A stretch of DNA of 64,000 bases from Leptodactylus fallax. Lineage: Eukaryota; Chordata; Amphibia; Anura; Leptodactylidae. Below, one piece after another: positions 45,028 through 56,386 of this stretch. Numbering within the stretch: position 1 is the first letter of the stretch; each line of letters opens with the position of its first letter. The notes under the pieces were generated by a model, which was not told where the DNA came from, did no database searches, and was given only the letters and a program-made list of their open reading frames with translations. The stretch covers positions 4,944,501 through 5,008,500 of the forward strand of contig CAMRHE010000021.1 in the NCBI GenBank assembly GCA_947044405.1, read 5' to 3'. Made by a program: the position numbers and the translations under genes.

Positions 45028-45248
45028 GAGGACATCCAGTCAAACTGATCTTCTGATATGTAAAGTGCATATGAAAGGTTTATACTATTGAAGTATTTGG
45101 CCCTCACTGATCTAGAATGAAGAGGCTATACTGTATATATAGCTCCTTCATTCTGGATCAGTAGGAGTCTATGATTAAATACTTCAATAATATAAACCTT
45201 TCATATGCACTTTACATATCAGAAGATCAGTTTGACTGGATGCCACCT
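45028..45248. repeat. Foldback MITE
   Basis: The left arm, with CAAACTGATCTTCTGATATG and TAAAGTGCATATGAAAGG (45041-45090), is mirrored exactly at about 45191-45236. Arms are about 100 bp with a short loop around 45125-45150. The near identity of the arms suggests a fairly recent or gene-converted copy. Confidence 0.85.
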
Positions 45249-45343
45249 TTATGGAATATCAGAAGATCGATTTGATTAGATGTCCTCTTTATGGAATATG
45301 AGAAAATCGATCTGATTGTATATATCCTCTTTATGGAATACCA
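45221..45343. repeat. Three tandem copies of the MITE right end, 40-bp unit
   Basis: The units start at 45221, 45261 and 45301, each AGAA(G/A)ATC(A/G)(A/G)T(T/C)TGA followed by a TCCTCTTTATGGAATA-like segment. The first unit is the outer end of the foldback MITE, so the end itself has been amplified in tandem. Confidence 0.8.
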
Positions 45344-45493
45344 TAAAGATACCTACACACACCTACCCTTTCAATGGCATGTCAGGTTCATGGTAACAGA
45401 GATCTCTCGGCAGCCAAATAGGTTTAGATGCTATAGACAGCCCTATCGTTCTGGAACAGAGCCAAGTTTCAAGGACACAGACTCCACCAATTT

Positions 45494-45576
45494 GATGGTC
45501 TCCAGCCTGTGGCTCTCAATTGTTCCAAATCTACAACAACCAGCCTGGCTCAAAAACCACAGGCTGGAGACCATTG
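45494..45576. repeat. Minimal hairpin MITE
   Basis: ATGGTCTCCAGCCTGTGG at the left and CCACAGGCTGGAGACCAT at the right are exact inverses over 18 bases; the loop is about 46 bp with TCTACAACAACCAGCCTGG. It resembles deleted hAT-type frog MITEs (recollection), but no 8-bp duplication is clear. Confidence 0.7.
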
Positions 45577-45579
45577 CTT

Positions 45580-46890
45580 TATCATGTATATATGACATAC
45601 AATTCTCTTTTTTTTTCTCCCTTGCTTATTTTTCTGAAATAGAAGACATAAATGACATCAGACAGTAGGGAAGGGAATGGGGCAAGTATGCATATACCCT
45701 AAAACTTATTACTAATGTAAAACTGTAAAATCCCATTGATTATTATGTTTTTTAATCTGTTTTCCCCTTGTACATACATAGAAGCAAATTACTAGCCTTA
45801 TAGTATAAATCATTGATATCAGTGTGTTGTGAAAGGTTCCAGTGTGAAAGGTTACAATGATAATTTATTGCCTATATCCAGGGTGGTGTATGTGTGGATG
45901 CATATTATGAAGTCATCCCTGGAGATTTTCTGATGTGACAATCCATCTATCATGTGCAACTGTAATCCTTTGAAATCACATTGGATTTACAGCATAATAA
46001 ACCTTTGTTAAGGATTAGCTCTATGCTGTTCTTATTGTAAAAGCCTATTCTCCTAAAACATGTCAAAGTAATGTAACAGATTTCTTGGAGTTAATAACAG
46101 CATCATCACATTGGCCCTGTAATGAAGAAAAGGTCAGTTTCTATATAAAATATACATTTTTATCCAGTCTCTGTGTGTCCAGTTTAGCCCTCTTTTGAGG
46201 CAGGCATATATTATATATCCTCCATTGGTCTAATGCTTATGAGCATTCTCGTAATTGAACTTAGTATAAGCAGTTGTTCATCCAGCAATTCATTGAATTC
46301 TTCTGTAATCTCTTTAGCTAAATCATCTAACCTCTACTCCTGAACCACAACCTTCTCCGATCACTCCTAATCTAAACCTCCCAGCCTCTATGGCCTCAGC
46401 ATAGTCTGATGCTGCCCATACACAATAAATGTATAATTGTAAAATGCATCTTCATTTTGTTACAATAGGTCAGACCACCATAGCTGCATGTAGGAACTTA
46501 ATTTTCTTTCTTACATCTCTTGGGTGAACTGTAGTTTGAAGAAACATTGTAGGATTTAGCAACTTTCTATAGCAGACACCGCCTCCACAGTTATTTTTAG
46601 CATGGAAGACCAAGCAAGGTTAGACACCACCTCTTTGCTAAGCCACAGTCCTTCTGACATTCCAGATAAAACTTGGAGAAAATCAAGATGTAAAAGACTC
46701 ACAATTTTATCACTGACGTCAATGTTTTCACCTGACAGTGTTTGGACAGCTATATAGGAACTTTATTTTTTACTGTATGTAGGTTCATAGAAACATTGTT
46801 ATACAGATTCATCAGATTCATCTACAGCTTCCATAGTTAAACGCCCACTGGAAATTATTATTTGAATGTGATACCTAGGAGTGCCATGAA
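45580..46890. other. No gene recognised
   Basis: AT-rich, mostly non-repetitive DNA with no domain-bearing ORFs. Confidence 0.4.
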
Positions 46891-46894
46891 GGTC

Positions 46895-47203
46895 ACCCTT
46901 GAGGATAGGGCTGCATGGCGGCTTTGGCTGCAACTTCCATTGTGCAACGTTTTACCATGCAACTCCTTCACCAATATAAGTGAATAGAGTCGCATGGAAA
47001 CCCCAAAGGTGCTGAGATTGTGACTTCTAGTCGCTTAAATATCCAATAGTGCTCAATCTTTTTGCAACTAGAAGTTGTGGTCAAAACACACTTAGGATCA
47101 CAGTTCAACTCCATTTGCTTACATTAATGAAGGAATCGTTGGGTGACAAAGTAATCTCTGACAACAGAAGTCACAGCCAAAGTCACCATCTAGACCTAGT
47201 CTA
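46895..47203. repeat. Inverted-repeat MITE
   Basis: The left arm, with GGCGGCTTTGGCTGCAACTTC and CAACTCCTTCACCAATATAAG (46918-46982), has an imperfect inverse at about 47110-47190, with TTACATTAATGAAGGAATCG and CAGAAGTCACAGCCAAAGTC. Non-coding; no clear target duplication. Confidence 0.65.
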
Positions 47204-47204
47204 A

Positions 47205-48313
47205 AAGAATTGTACCAGAAAAAGATAAATAAAGGGCTCATTAATATACACCAAATTGCCATCTACAACAGTTTCCACAAAAATACACACATAACTGCCT
47301 GTTACAATGTTGATATTGATATATTTAGTGTTTCTAATACAGTGCACATAATATATTTCTAAAGCAGATGTTGTCATCAGTATTGCAGCCTGAGGATTTG
47401 GGCCTTTAACTAGTGATCTAATATTACCTTGTAGGTAAGATATTAAAAAGGGTTTTGGGAAATAAAGGGACACTTATCTAAAATCTTTAAGTAGTACAGC
47501 TGCCAGGTTTTGTCTTGTCACCCATAATAATAATGTAGGATTCCAGCATGTACGTGTATTTTCCAACTCATTTGATATTTGCTACTTACATGATGAAATT
47601 CTGCATGTGCTTGGGTCGTAATCATTTTAACTATCATATATACTGTTTATGTTGACTTTGGCCATCAGTGAAACAAGAAATGAAAGTTTAATGCAACAGC
47701 AATGTCTTGGTAATTGCTTTTGTGCTTGGATTTTCATTTTATAATTATTTAGCTGTCTAAGGGACATAGGACAACAAATTCTTCTCTCCAGAATCACTCA
47801 CTATGGTACATGAGTTTTCTGTCTTTGGCTGTACTTTTCTGTTGGCTTCTTTTTCAGTGTATGTATAATGTATAATTACCATGACCATTGTGTATTTCAC
47901 CAATGGATATGTCTATGACAGATGCTACACTTTGCCTTCAACATCTTTTATATGAGTTTGTGTTATTAGTTTGCATCTCTTTTCCCATCATAAACATTAT
48001 GGAATATTCACATATCCAGATAAATGTCTGATTGAATCTCTTGAAAAGACCAGTAAAGCAGCCACCAGACTGAAGAGGTGGATGTGCGTGTCCACAGTCA
48101 TTTCCTATTAAATGGCTGGGATCTACAGAAACAACCAAACAAACTTGGCTCAGCTGTTACAAAATTCCTGTATACTTGAATAGAGACAAATGAGCCATTC
48201 TGTGGGCAACTCTTCATTCAGCTGTGATTTTGGTGGCTATTGCCCTCTGCACCTGCCATAATTGGTTAGTCTACTCCCACCTTGCAGACATTTATGGTAT
48301 ACCCTCTAGATAT

Positions 48314-48351
<38 letters not shown>

Positions 48352-49260
48352 CACTAATTCTTTGGTAGCAAAATATAGATATAATTAAATGGAGACTACA
48401 TTGCTACCTACTTTGGACTGTATTTAGACCTAGACCTATATTTTGATCTAAATAGATATATTAATAAGACTAGAATAAAGAATAAGTATAATGTTTCTAA
48501 TTTCCTATCTCCCTACTATATCTCTGGAACTATGTGGGTATTTTTTTTTCATAAATTATTTTACTCACTTGTGTATTTTGCCATTTAAGTATTTTATTAG
48601 TTTGGAATTTTAGAGTTATGCTGTATTTGTGTATTAATGAATGTCTGGTTAGTTTTGCTGATTCTCTCCTGTGAACCTCTGCAGAGCTGAAAGCTTATCC
48701 ACCAGGGTACTGTGTAATATTATTTTCCAAAGAACAGTCATTGCACTACTTTGTAAAATGACAGCTGGAACACCTTAAAAGGAAGGTTCTCGAATCCGTA
48801 GTGAAGCCAGGGAAAGTGGCTGCCTGTACGGACCTGACCTTTATTTGCAATCATAGCTGAGATTTACAGTTTATTACTGATAGCTTTTATAAAGAGCCAT
48901 TCAGTTCAGAGGTGAGAGGTTTGTCATCTGGAAATGCAATTAACTTTCGTTTATCCCAATCCTTGCAATCTTAGTGTGAGAGAAGCTCTTCACAGAACTG
49001 GGTTTCCAGTTGCGTTAGCTACATTTGATATCCCCTCAATTAATAAGTAATTCATGCATGGAGCTGCTGATGTTTGGCAAGGGCAGTGAATAAGGCAAAT
49101 ATAATATAAAACTAATATATAAATCACATACCATGACCAATACTATCCAGGCAGTAAAACACAGCTGTTGCAGTTGTATTTTTTACCAGTAGATAGAGCT
49201 GGTGTTCAGTTACTAGTTAGTGAACTTTGTAAGCTTTTCTAAGGCAGGATATTTTTTTAT
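47205..49260. other. Mostly unique DNA with one microsatellite
   Basis: No gene is recognised. The only repeat of note is the GATA tract at 48313-48351. The 48650-49060 segment is free of simple repeats and might be conserved non-coding DNA (impression only). Confidence 0.4.
48313..48351. repeat. (GATA)n microsatellite
   Basis: An uninterrupted run of about nine GATA units. Confidence 0.97.
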
Positions 49261-49264
49261 TTAA

Positions 49265-49450
49265 ATAGGGTCTTTCACGATCCTCCACCAACTCCTATTT
49301 TTTGCATTCTTTAATAGGTGCTACTCCACTGATTTTTGGCACAGTTGGAATTTATTCTCTAGCCTCCTACTATTCCTGAGCAATTGGTGCTGTTAGTTTC
49401 GGCACCCAATATGCTAATTAGGCTCTCTAAGCCAAAACAGCATTTTCTCC
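49265..49450. repeat. Left half of a TTAA-type MITE
   Basis: TTAA at 49261-49264, then ATAGGGTCTTTCACGATCC, CCACCAACTCC, GTTGGAATTTATTCTCTAGCC and CACCCAATATGCTAATTAGG, parallel to 51274-51592. The right half is not found. Confidence 0.6.
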
Positions 49451-49676
49451 ATAAAAACAGACATTCATCTATATACAGCTCTTTTTGGGTTCTTGTCCCT
49501 TTTCAGTGCAGAGCTGAGTACTGGTTGACTAGATAAAAGAGTCCTTTGAGACAGAGGGTTACGGGAATACTGTATCTCCTAGAGACCACCAGTTGACTGT
49601 AATGGCAAGTTTTTCTATTTACTGGTATTCTGCCTTCCAGCAGACTTAGCTCTTTGGCCACCTCTGTGTGTGCTCC

Positions 49677-50346
49677 TGTCACTTTAAGAAATTGTGTTCG
49701 CTTACTTTACTTCCTCCTTCCAATTCATGCCTATCTGTGTGTAATTAAGTCTTCTTCTTTAGTCTCACTTTGGGTGAGGAAAGTGTGTGTTGTGTTGACT
49801 TCTGTTTGCATGCATGGTGCTCAGTTATTTTATGCCAGAGTCTTTGTCTACCTTGTTTTTATGCTTGCCCTGTTGTGTTTGTTTTTATATTTGTTGTAGC
49901 CTCCAGGCTTTTTGCAATATAGCCTCTATACCTGTAGCCTTTGGGCTTTCTGCAATGTGTCTGTTTTTATCCCTGTTTGGCGGTTTGTCTCCTGCTACCT
50001 GTAGCCTTGTGCTTTCTGCTGTCTATGTTTGTCCTGTCTGTATCCCTCTCTGATTTTAGCCTGTATTCCTGTCCGTCCCGGTTTTATTCTATGTAGACAT
50101 TCTGTGTTTTTATTCTGTTTCTATGGTGTTCTGCGTCACAGATCTGTCTAGCTTAGTCAGCTCCGATCAAATTGGGACCACCTCAGGAGGTAGCGACCTG
50201 GCAGACTCCCTGCAGTGAAGACCTGATACCTGAATGGTGGTTAAAGGTTGAAGACCAGGGAGTCTGCTAGGATAACAACCTTACAGGTTGCCCCAAGCCA
50301 CACCGGTTTGGTAGCACAGCAGGACCACAATCCGCTGTGTGTGACA
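49677..50346 (+). repeat. LTR-like block (possible solo LTR)
   Basis: It starts TGTCACTTTAAG and ends GCTGTGTGTGACA. Near the right end, GGAGGTAGCGACCTGGCAG and ACTCCCTGCAG...GACCTGATA match the block at 12640-12690, so both probably derive from one family. The middle is a pyrimidine-rich stretch of TGTTT/CCTGT words. No flanking duplication is visible, and the short ORFs in it have no domain. Confidence 0.4.
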
Positions 50347-50349
50347 TTA

Positions 50350-51268
50350 GCATAGGGAGTCTTATAGGCCATGCTCTCTTATGCCTGATGAGAGTTTATT
50401 TGAATACCTTTTTTCCAGGAAGCATTGCATGTCATGTAAGAGTTTGAAGCGCAGATTTACTTCTCATTATGATCAGTATATTCTTCCATAAAGTATCTGT
50501 TGATCTTCTTTTTCATTCAATAAGAAAATGTTATGCACTCATTTTTAGACCCAGAAGCCAAGTTTAGCTACTAACAAATGGCTGGAATTCATTTTTTTAA
50601 ATATTCTTTTAATTGACATTTTAAACATATACAACTGAGCAAGAACATACATGATGTTCAGATGAAGAGTCAAATCATGTCAAGAGAACAATAGTCAATG
50701 TACAGAATAGAGTAAAAGGAATACCATGCTGTATATTTGAAACAATCATATAGTAACCTCCTAGTACATAAATGTCTCATATTTATAAATGGACCCCATG
50801 ATTGGAAAAACCGCCCTGTCAGCTTATCTTTGTGCAGCTTATCTTATTTCTGTCTGTTGGAATTCATATTAAAGGAGAATCTCCTCCTTCCTTTTTTATT
50901 TGAAAGAAATTGTTTAGTAATGGGAGCTAAGACAGGGGATGGCATTTATTTACTGCTGCAAATTCAATGTACTCTTCCCAATTATCAACACACTTGACAT
51001 CATGTGTCATTTGAGGCAGACTGGCTGCTTGGGATCCACTGACTTACACAAGGTAACACCTGCGCTCGGGTTTCCATTCTTCGGGATGCAAGCACAGATG
51101 TGAACCCAGCCTTACTCTTATATGGACTTATAAAGCCAAGAATCCCTAACAACCAGTTTATTTCACATATTCAACTCTAGGTAAATTTAGCACTGAAATG
51201 AGGGCAGAGAAGGAGAAAAGAGGCCTAGCAATACTTACATAGTTTCTGTATTACTAGTCTGACTCTTC
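50350..51268. other. No gene recognised; possible LINE 3' end at 50591-50720
   Basis: TTTTTTTAAATATTCTTTTA and TTGACATTTTAAACATATAC at 50595-50632 look like the minus-strand 3' end of an L1-type LINE (compare 62708-62780), but no coding part follows. 51046-51112 ends in GATGTGAACCCAGCCTTA, a MITE-like end. Otherwise unremarkable. Confidence 0.35.
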
Positions 51269-51273
51269 TCTAA

Positions 51274-51592
51274 AGGGGACCTTTCGCCACATCCACCAAC
51301 TCCAACTGTTTGCATTGTTTAATAAGTGTCAACCTACTGATTCCGGTTGTAATTTTTTTCTCTAGTCCCCACTGTTCCTGAGCAGTCATTTCTGTAAGTT
51401 TCTGCACATCCTTTCAGGCTTTTACCCACCTGACAGTATAGAGCTTGGTTAGTATATTGGGTGCTGAAACTAACAGCGAAGGTTGCTCAGGAATGATTGA
51501 GGCTAGAGAAAAAATTCCATTTGTGCCAGAATCAATGGAGTGAGAGCTAACGTAGGATCCAAAGAGTTGGAGTTGGTGGTGAAAGGTCCATT
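51274..51592. mobile_element. Complete MITE with CTAA on both sides
   Basis: Left end AGGGGACCTTTCGCCACATCC; right end TGGTGGTGAAAGGTCCATT, with CCACCAACTCCAAC / GTTGGAGTTGGTGG just inside. CTAA flanks it at 51270-51273 and 51593-51596. Its relatives have TTAA, so either the target was CTAA or both copies mutated. Interior signature: GGTGCTGAAACTAACAG and GAGGCTAGAGA. Confidence 0.75.
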
Positions 51593-51599
51593 CTAAGTG

Positions 51600-53800
51600 T
51601 TTGTTACATAAGCCTGTCTATTAAAATGAATTCTGTTTTCTTGCTGATATGTGCAGTAAAATGTATATATAGGGCTGCAGTGGGACGAGCTTTATTGGTG
51701 TTAGTTTAGGAGCCTGGAAGATACGAAGCGTTGTTGCTGATTAGATAGAAGAGTGAGGATAAGGTCACAGTCTTGGGAATATGTAATGACTAATTATCCC
51801 TGTAGATGTAATACAGGGCTTTAAATGTTACAAAAGTACACGCAAGAAATGTTTTCTTTAGCACAGTCCTCACAGTACTCAGTATGATTCTTTTGTCTCT
51901 ACTTGCAGACGGGATGGTTAAACATGCCTTTTGTACAAATTACACTTTATTATAGCTTCCAGAATCAAAAGGCTACATTCTCTTTCCCAGCTTTATCCTC
52001 TGCTGCATGAAACTCAGAGAACAGAAAAAAGAAAAGGAAAGAAGTTTTTGTCTCCCCCTCATTCAATAATGGAACAATAAATTAATGAAGTAATTCACAA
52101 ACTGAAAGAAATAAAGCACAGGACTGATTTAGTTAACCACTTGGATTAAACACTGTTTTCTATTGTAATATAACAAGTGAGCTGTACAGTCAATAGAAGA
52201 CTAATATGTAATAAGCTAATACAAAGGAAAAGCGCAGATAGTGAACAATGTAATGAGATATAGCAATGACCTGGCATGCTATATACCAGGTGTTTCTGCC
52301 TACTTTTATTATACTAAATATGTAATTCAGGATCATTTTTTTTTCTTCTTAGAATAATGCAAAGCACCCTGGATTCTCAAGGTTATATCTGCTTGTCTTC
52401 TACACACAGAGAAAGAAACCATTTTGTCAGCTAAACCTCACAATAAGTAATTGACTGCAAAGCTACAAAAGCAGTGGTGTAGCAAAACTGGAAGCGATAT
52501 TATCCATACTGTACCTCTAACCTTAGGAGGTGGTCACTGGACCTTTGGCTACATAGGGAACTGCAGTAGTATAGTGTAAGTGTGGCAGAGTGAAACTGTT
52601 GTATCATAATTTCACTATGTTGAAGCAAAGATAGATTAAGTTGTGGCTCTATACAAATAACACTTCATGTCGTGTAGTAATATTAATACATTGATATTGG
52701 ACCTGAATATGATTGGGTCTCCAGGGAACATGAAAAGGTTAGATATTGGTAGTAAGTTCTTGTTTACCCCAAAACATTACTTTTAGGGTATTGTTTTAAT
52801 TTATTTAGAGCACAAGGTCTTGTCAGATTTCTATACATTGTAGGAATATTCATAAACAGGAAAGTGCCCCGGGTCAAGGCTTTCCTCTACCTGATGCAGA
52901 GTTTCAGTTTGCTGCCCTAATGATGTATCTAAATACCCTGGCTGAATGTCTTGTTGGTGCTCACTTGGCACCCAGCTGTTGCTGAATATGCTCCATCAGC
53001 CCCCACCAATGCCCATGGGATGCCCTGCAGCATAAATCAAAATGAGCATTGTGCTAAAGTTGACTCAGACTAGTACACTCTTCTATACCAGGCTAGAAAA
53101 ACTAATATTTTATTTGCTTTCCTCATCGGTAGTGCCCAAAGATTGATTAGAAGACTATATATATTCTATGTTAAGATAACCTATTTAGAGTATCCCTTGC
53201 ATAGTACACAAAAATGAATCACTCCCAAGTTAATCAATAATTACAAGTTTATTAATTTAGCCAAAACATGATTAAAACTAATTAAAACAAAGTGGTGATA
53301 GAATGACATAAGGGGTGGAAGTTGCAGCAAGTACCGTGGCGAATCAATACATAATTAATATATCATAGAAAATAAATAAATATCAAATTCATATTACAAA
53401 ACTGCTCAGTTCATTATACAATTCATATATGCTATAGTGGATACACCAGGAGTCAGATTTATCAAGGCATCAAACAGTGTGTCATATATATATATATATT
53501 AATGGACATAATAGTCCCACATATCCTGAAAGGGTTATATACCCAGAATATAACTGGATCCATAATAGGAAATTAATAGTGAATAGTAGTTCCACCATTA
53601 CTAGTAAACCAGTGTACAGTCAGAGTAAAGACCACATCCAGAGAGGAAAATTTCTGGTTATACATACATAGTCACTTGAACAGTAGCCATATAAAGCAAA
53701 GAGTAAGCAGTCAAAAGTATAAACAATACATACCACGGCTCGCTGCGACCTCCACCTCAGCCCCAAATATTCTATATTATACTGCAAAACCTCAGTATAA
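51600..53800. other. Mostly unique DNA, no gene recognised
   Basis: AT-rich. A short (AT)n run lies at 53486-53500. I recognise no repeat ends and no coding exon. Confidence 0.4.
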
Positions 53801-53802
53801 CT

Positions 53803-54197
53803 ATAACCACCATATATGCTTATAACATTATCAACAAAAAAATGGCAGAAATAAACCTTAGTAATACATCAAAATATAATGTATTAATACAAAAATAATC
53901 TTTTACATATATCAGCTGAAATCAAGGTGATAAACAGGGGGCAGATGGCAAATTAGCCTAATGCTACAGAAACTGGCGGTGGAGCAACAGTACATATATA
54001 ACCTACATATATCCATAAAATCTCCACATGCACTGTGTATTATCAAAATATACAAAAAATATAAAGATATCAGTATCACAAAGTGCCATGAGTTTAAACA
54101 ACACTTTAAAATTTATGTTTTTTTAACTCACGGCACGTTGTGATACAGATATCTTTATATTTTTTGTATATTTTGATAATACACAGTGCATGTGGAG

Positions 54198-54243
<46 letters not shown>

Positions 54244-54336
54244 ATATGAACTGTTACTTCGCTGTTAGTCGGTATTAATAAATTATATTTTGTTTTATTA
54301 CTTAGTTTGAGTTCTGCCATTTTTGGTGGTTATATA
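53803..54336. repeat. Large imperfect palindrome (inverted duplication)
   Basis: The left side reads AACCACC...AAAAAATGGCAGAA...AAATATAATGTATTAATAC (53803-53888), GGAGCAACAGTACATATATAAC (53981-54002) and AATCTCCACATGCACTGTGT onward (54019-54095). The right side carries the inverses in mirrored order: 54125-54200, 54241-54262 and 54266-54336. The inner arms include 53 consecutive identical bases (54019-54071 against 54147-54199). The left side holds an extra piece (53890-53980) absent on the right. The right side has gained a long (AT)n tract. Confidence 0.85.
54200..54240. repeat. (AT)n microsatellite
   Basis: Pure AT dinucleotide run within the right arm of the palindrome; a second (TA)n run lies at 54331-54355 at its outer edge. 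Confidence 0.97.
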
Positions 54337-54517
54337 TATATATATATATATATATCTTCTATAAACAAGCATTGGTTATTTCTAGTAAGCATTTTAAAAG
54401 CTTTTGAGAAATTGTGTTAAATTTGGAAAAAGCAAGCTTTCATTGGATTGTCTCAGTCAGTTTTTTTTGTACTTTTATTCCATCTATTTTTTAGAGCAAT
54501 AAGTAATTCCATATTAA

Positions 54518-54931
54518 AGGGGTTATCTAGGGAATAATAATGCTTACCAATGCATTCCCTACATTGGTTAAGCTTTATTATTCATTTCCACCCCATCCCC
54601 TGAAGCCCCGTTTATTACCTTTGTGGAGGGCAGCTGGGGAGATCAAAACTCTTGTTCTTCGGTGTCCTCTGCAGCCTCGTCTACTCTCACTGACATCACT
54701 GACTTCTATCTACTTGAGCCACAGTAGCCGTGAGTAGAGTGGAGTTGGTCATGTGACTGAGAATGAAAGCGTAAGCAGGGGAGGCAGAGGAATGAGAATT
54801 CCAGCCTCCCCAGGTGCAATCCACATAGGTAAAAAATGGAACCCCTGCGGGACCAGGTTGTATTTTAGTAACAAAGCTGAAGCAGTGCAGGGAATGCATT
54901 GGTAAGATTTATTATTCCTTGGATAACCCCC
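54518..54931. mobile_element. TTAA-flanked MITE
   Basis: TTAA at 54514-54517 and 54932-54935. Ends AGGGGTTATCTAGGGAATAA and the inverse TTATTCCTTGGATAACCCCC. Inner terminal repeats TTACCAATGCATTCCC / GGGAATGCATTGGTAA are perfect. The interior is GC-rich and non-coding. Very clear example of the TTAA class. Confidence 0.88.
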
Positions 54932-54935
54932 TTAA

Positions 54936-55870
54936 CCATTTAAATATAGTATTGTACTGCCCACATTGATCACAGGCATTAAAGCCGTCGCTCTTCGGTC
55001 AAAAGTGACTGAGGTGTCATTTTGGGGAGGATGCCTGGCCCCTGGAAGAGATCTATAGCCAGTGATCCATTGCCATGACAGTTAGGAGCCAAGTAAAGGC
55101 TCCCAGGCTTGTCTGGCATTCATTTGTATTACAGGCTGCTCTATGCAGCCTGTAATACAACTGCGGTCACTTTACAATGCATTGTAATGCATTAGCATTG
55201 TAATGCATTGCATTAATGATCAGACTCCCTGGAGTTCAAGACCCCTAAGGGGACAAATAAAGTATAAAAAAAAAGCTATAAAAAATATAACAAATATAAA
55301 TGTAAAAAAAAATAAATAAACACACACATTAGGTATCCCTGTGTCCAAAAATGCCTATTCTTCAAACTTATAAAAATATTTTTACCATACGGTGAACAAA
55401 ATAACAGGAAAAAAAAATCAAAAGAGCCTAACTGCCGTTTTTTCACTGTTTCGTCTCCCATAAAACTTTGGATACAAAGCGATCAAAGCAATAGACATTC
55501 CACAAATTGGTATAAATTAAAATGACATCTGGCCCCCACAAAAAAAGATGCCTTATGCATCCCCGTACACAGAAATATAAAAAAGTTATGAGTGTCAGAA
55601 TATGGCGACTCCAAGAATTCTAGTTTTCAAAGTTTTGGATTGATTTTCAGGAGTTAAAATGTAAAAATAAAAACTTTATAAATTTGGTATCTCTGGAACC
55701 GTACCGACTTATAGAATGAAGGTAACATGTCATTTTGGCTTCACAGTGAACACTGTAAAAACAAAGCCCATAAGAAAGTTGCACAAACCCAGTTTTTCTC
55801 CACATCCATCTCTATTTCTTGTTGGGAGTAAGTCTTGAGAGTTCTACAGGCGATTAAGCAAAATAAATAG
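54936..55870. repeat. Part of a large TTAA-type repeat
   Basis: It follows directly on the right TTAA of the previous MITE. It has a dyad TACAGGCTGC(T)...GCAGCCTGTA (about 55131-55157), repeats of GCATTGTAATGCATT (55179-55215) and the blocks GTATCTCTGGAACCG, AAGGTAACATGTC and AACACTGTAAAAACAAAG shared with 12775-13267. Right terminus not found; no transposase. Confidence 0.5.
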
Positions 55871-55890
55871 AACTTCCTACAGTATCTTAA

Positions 55891-56382
55891 AGGGGTATTC
55901 CCACGGAAATAACAATGTTTAAATTGGTAGACAATTAAAGGTTAAACAGTTTTGCAAATATAAGTAATTAAACATTTTGCAGAGTTTTAAAGATTTTCTT
56001 TAATCATCTTAGTGGTGACAGTCTGTTGTCTTGATCAGTTTCTAATAGATACGACCATGAATGCAGGGACTTTTAATACTCTGAAACCTTGTTATGATTT
56101 CTTTATTGTGGAAGATTTATCATCTAATGCGTGTAACATCCCTGCCTGTCCACAATAAGGAAATAATGGCTGGGTTTCTGACAAGTACCACACCATAGAA
56201 AGTTCCTACATTCATAGTCATATCCATTGGAAACTAATCAAGACAACAGCCTGTCAACAATATGATGATAAATAGAGAATATCTTTAAAGCTCAGCAAAA
56301 TTTTTAATTGTTTATATTTGCAAAAATATTTAACTTTTAATTTTCTGCAAATCTAAATATGATTGTTTGTGTGAAAACCTTT
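55891..56382. mobile_element. TTAA-flanked MITE
   Basis: TTAA at 55887-55890 and 56383-56386. Left end AGGGGTATTCCCACGG, right end CGTG-less GTGTGAAAACCTTT (a weak inverse). Inverted similarity continues inward: GTTTTGCAAATATAAG / TATATTTGCAAAAAT and TTGTGGAAG...CCACAATAAGG. Non-coding. Confidence 0.75.
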
Positions 56383-56386
56383 TTAA

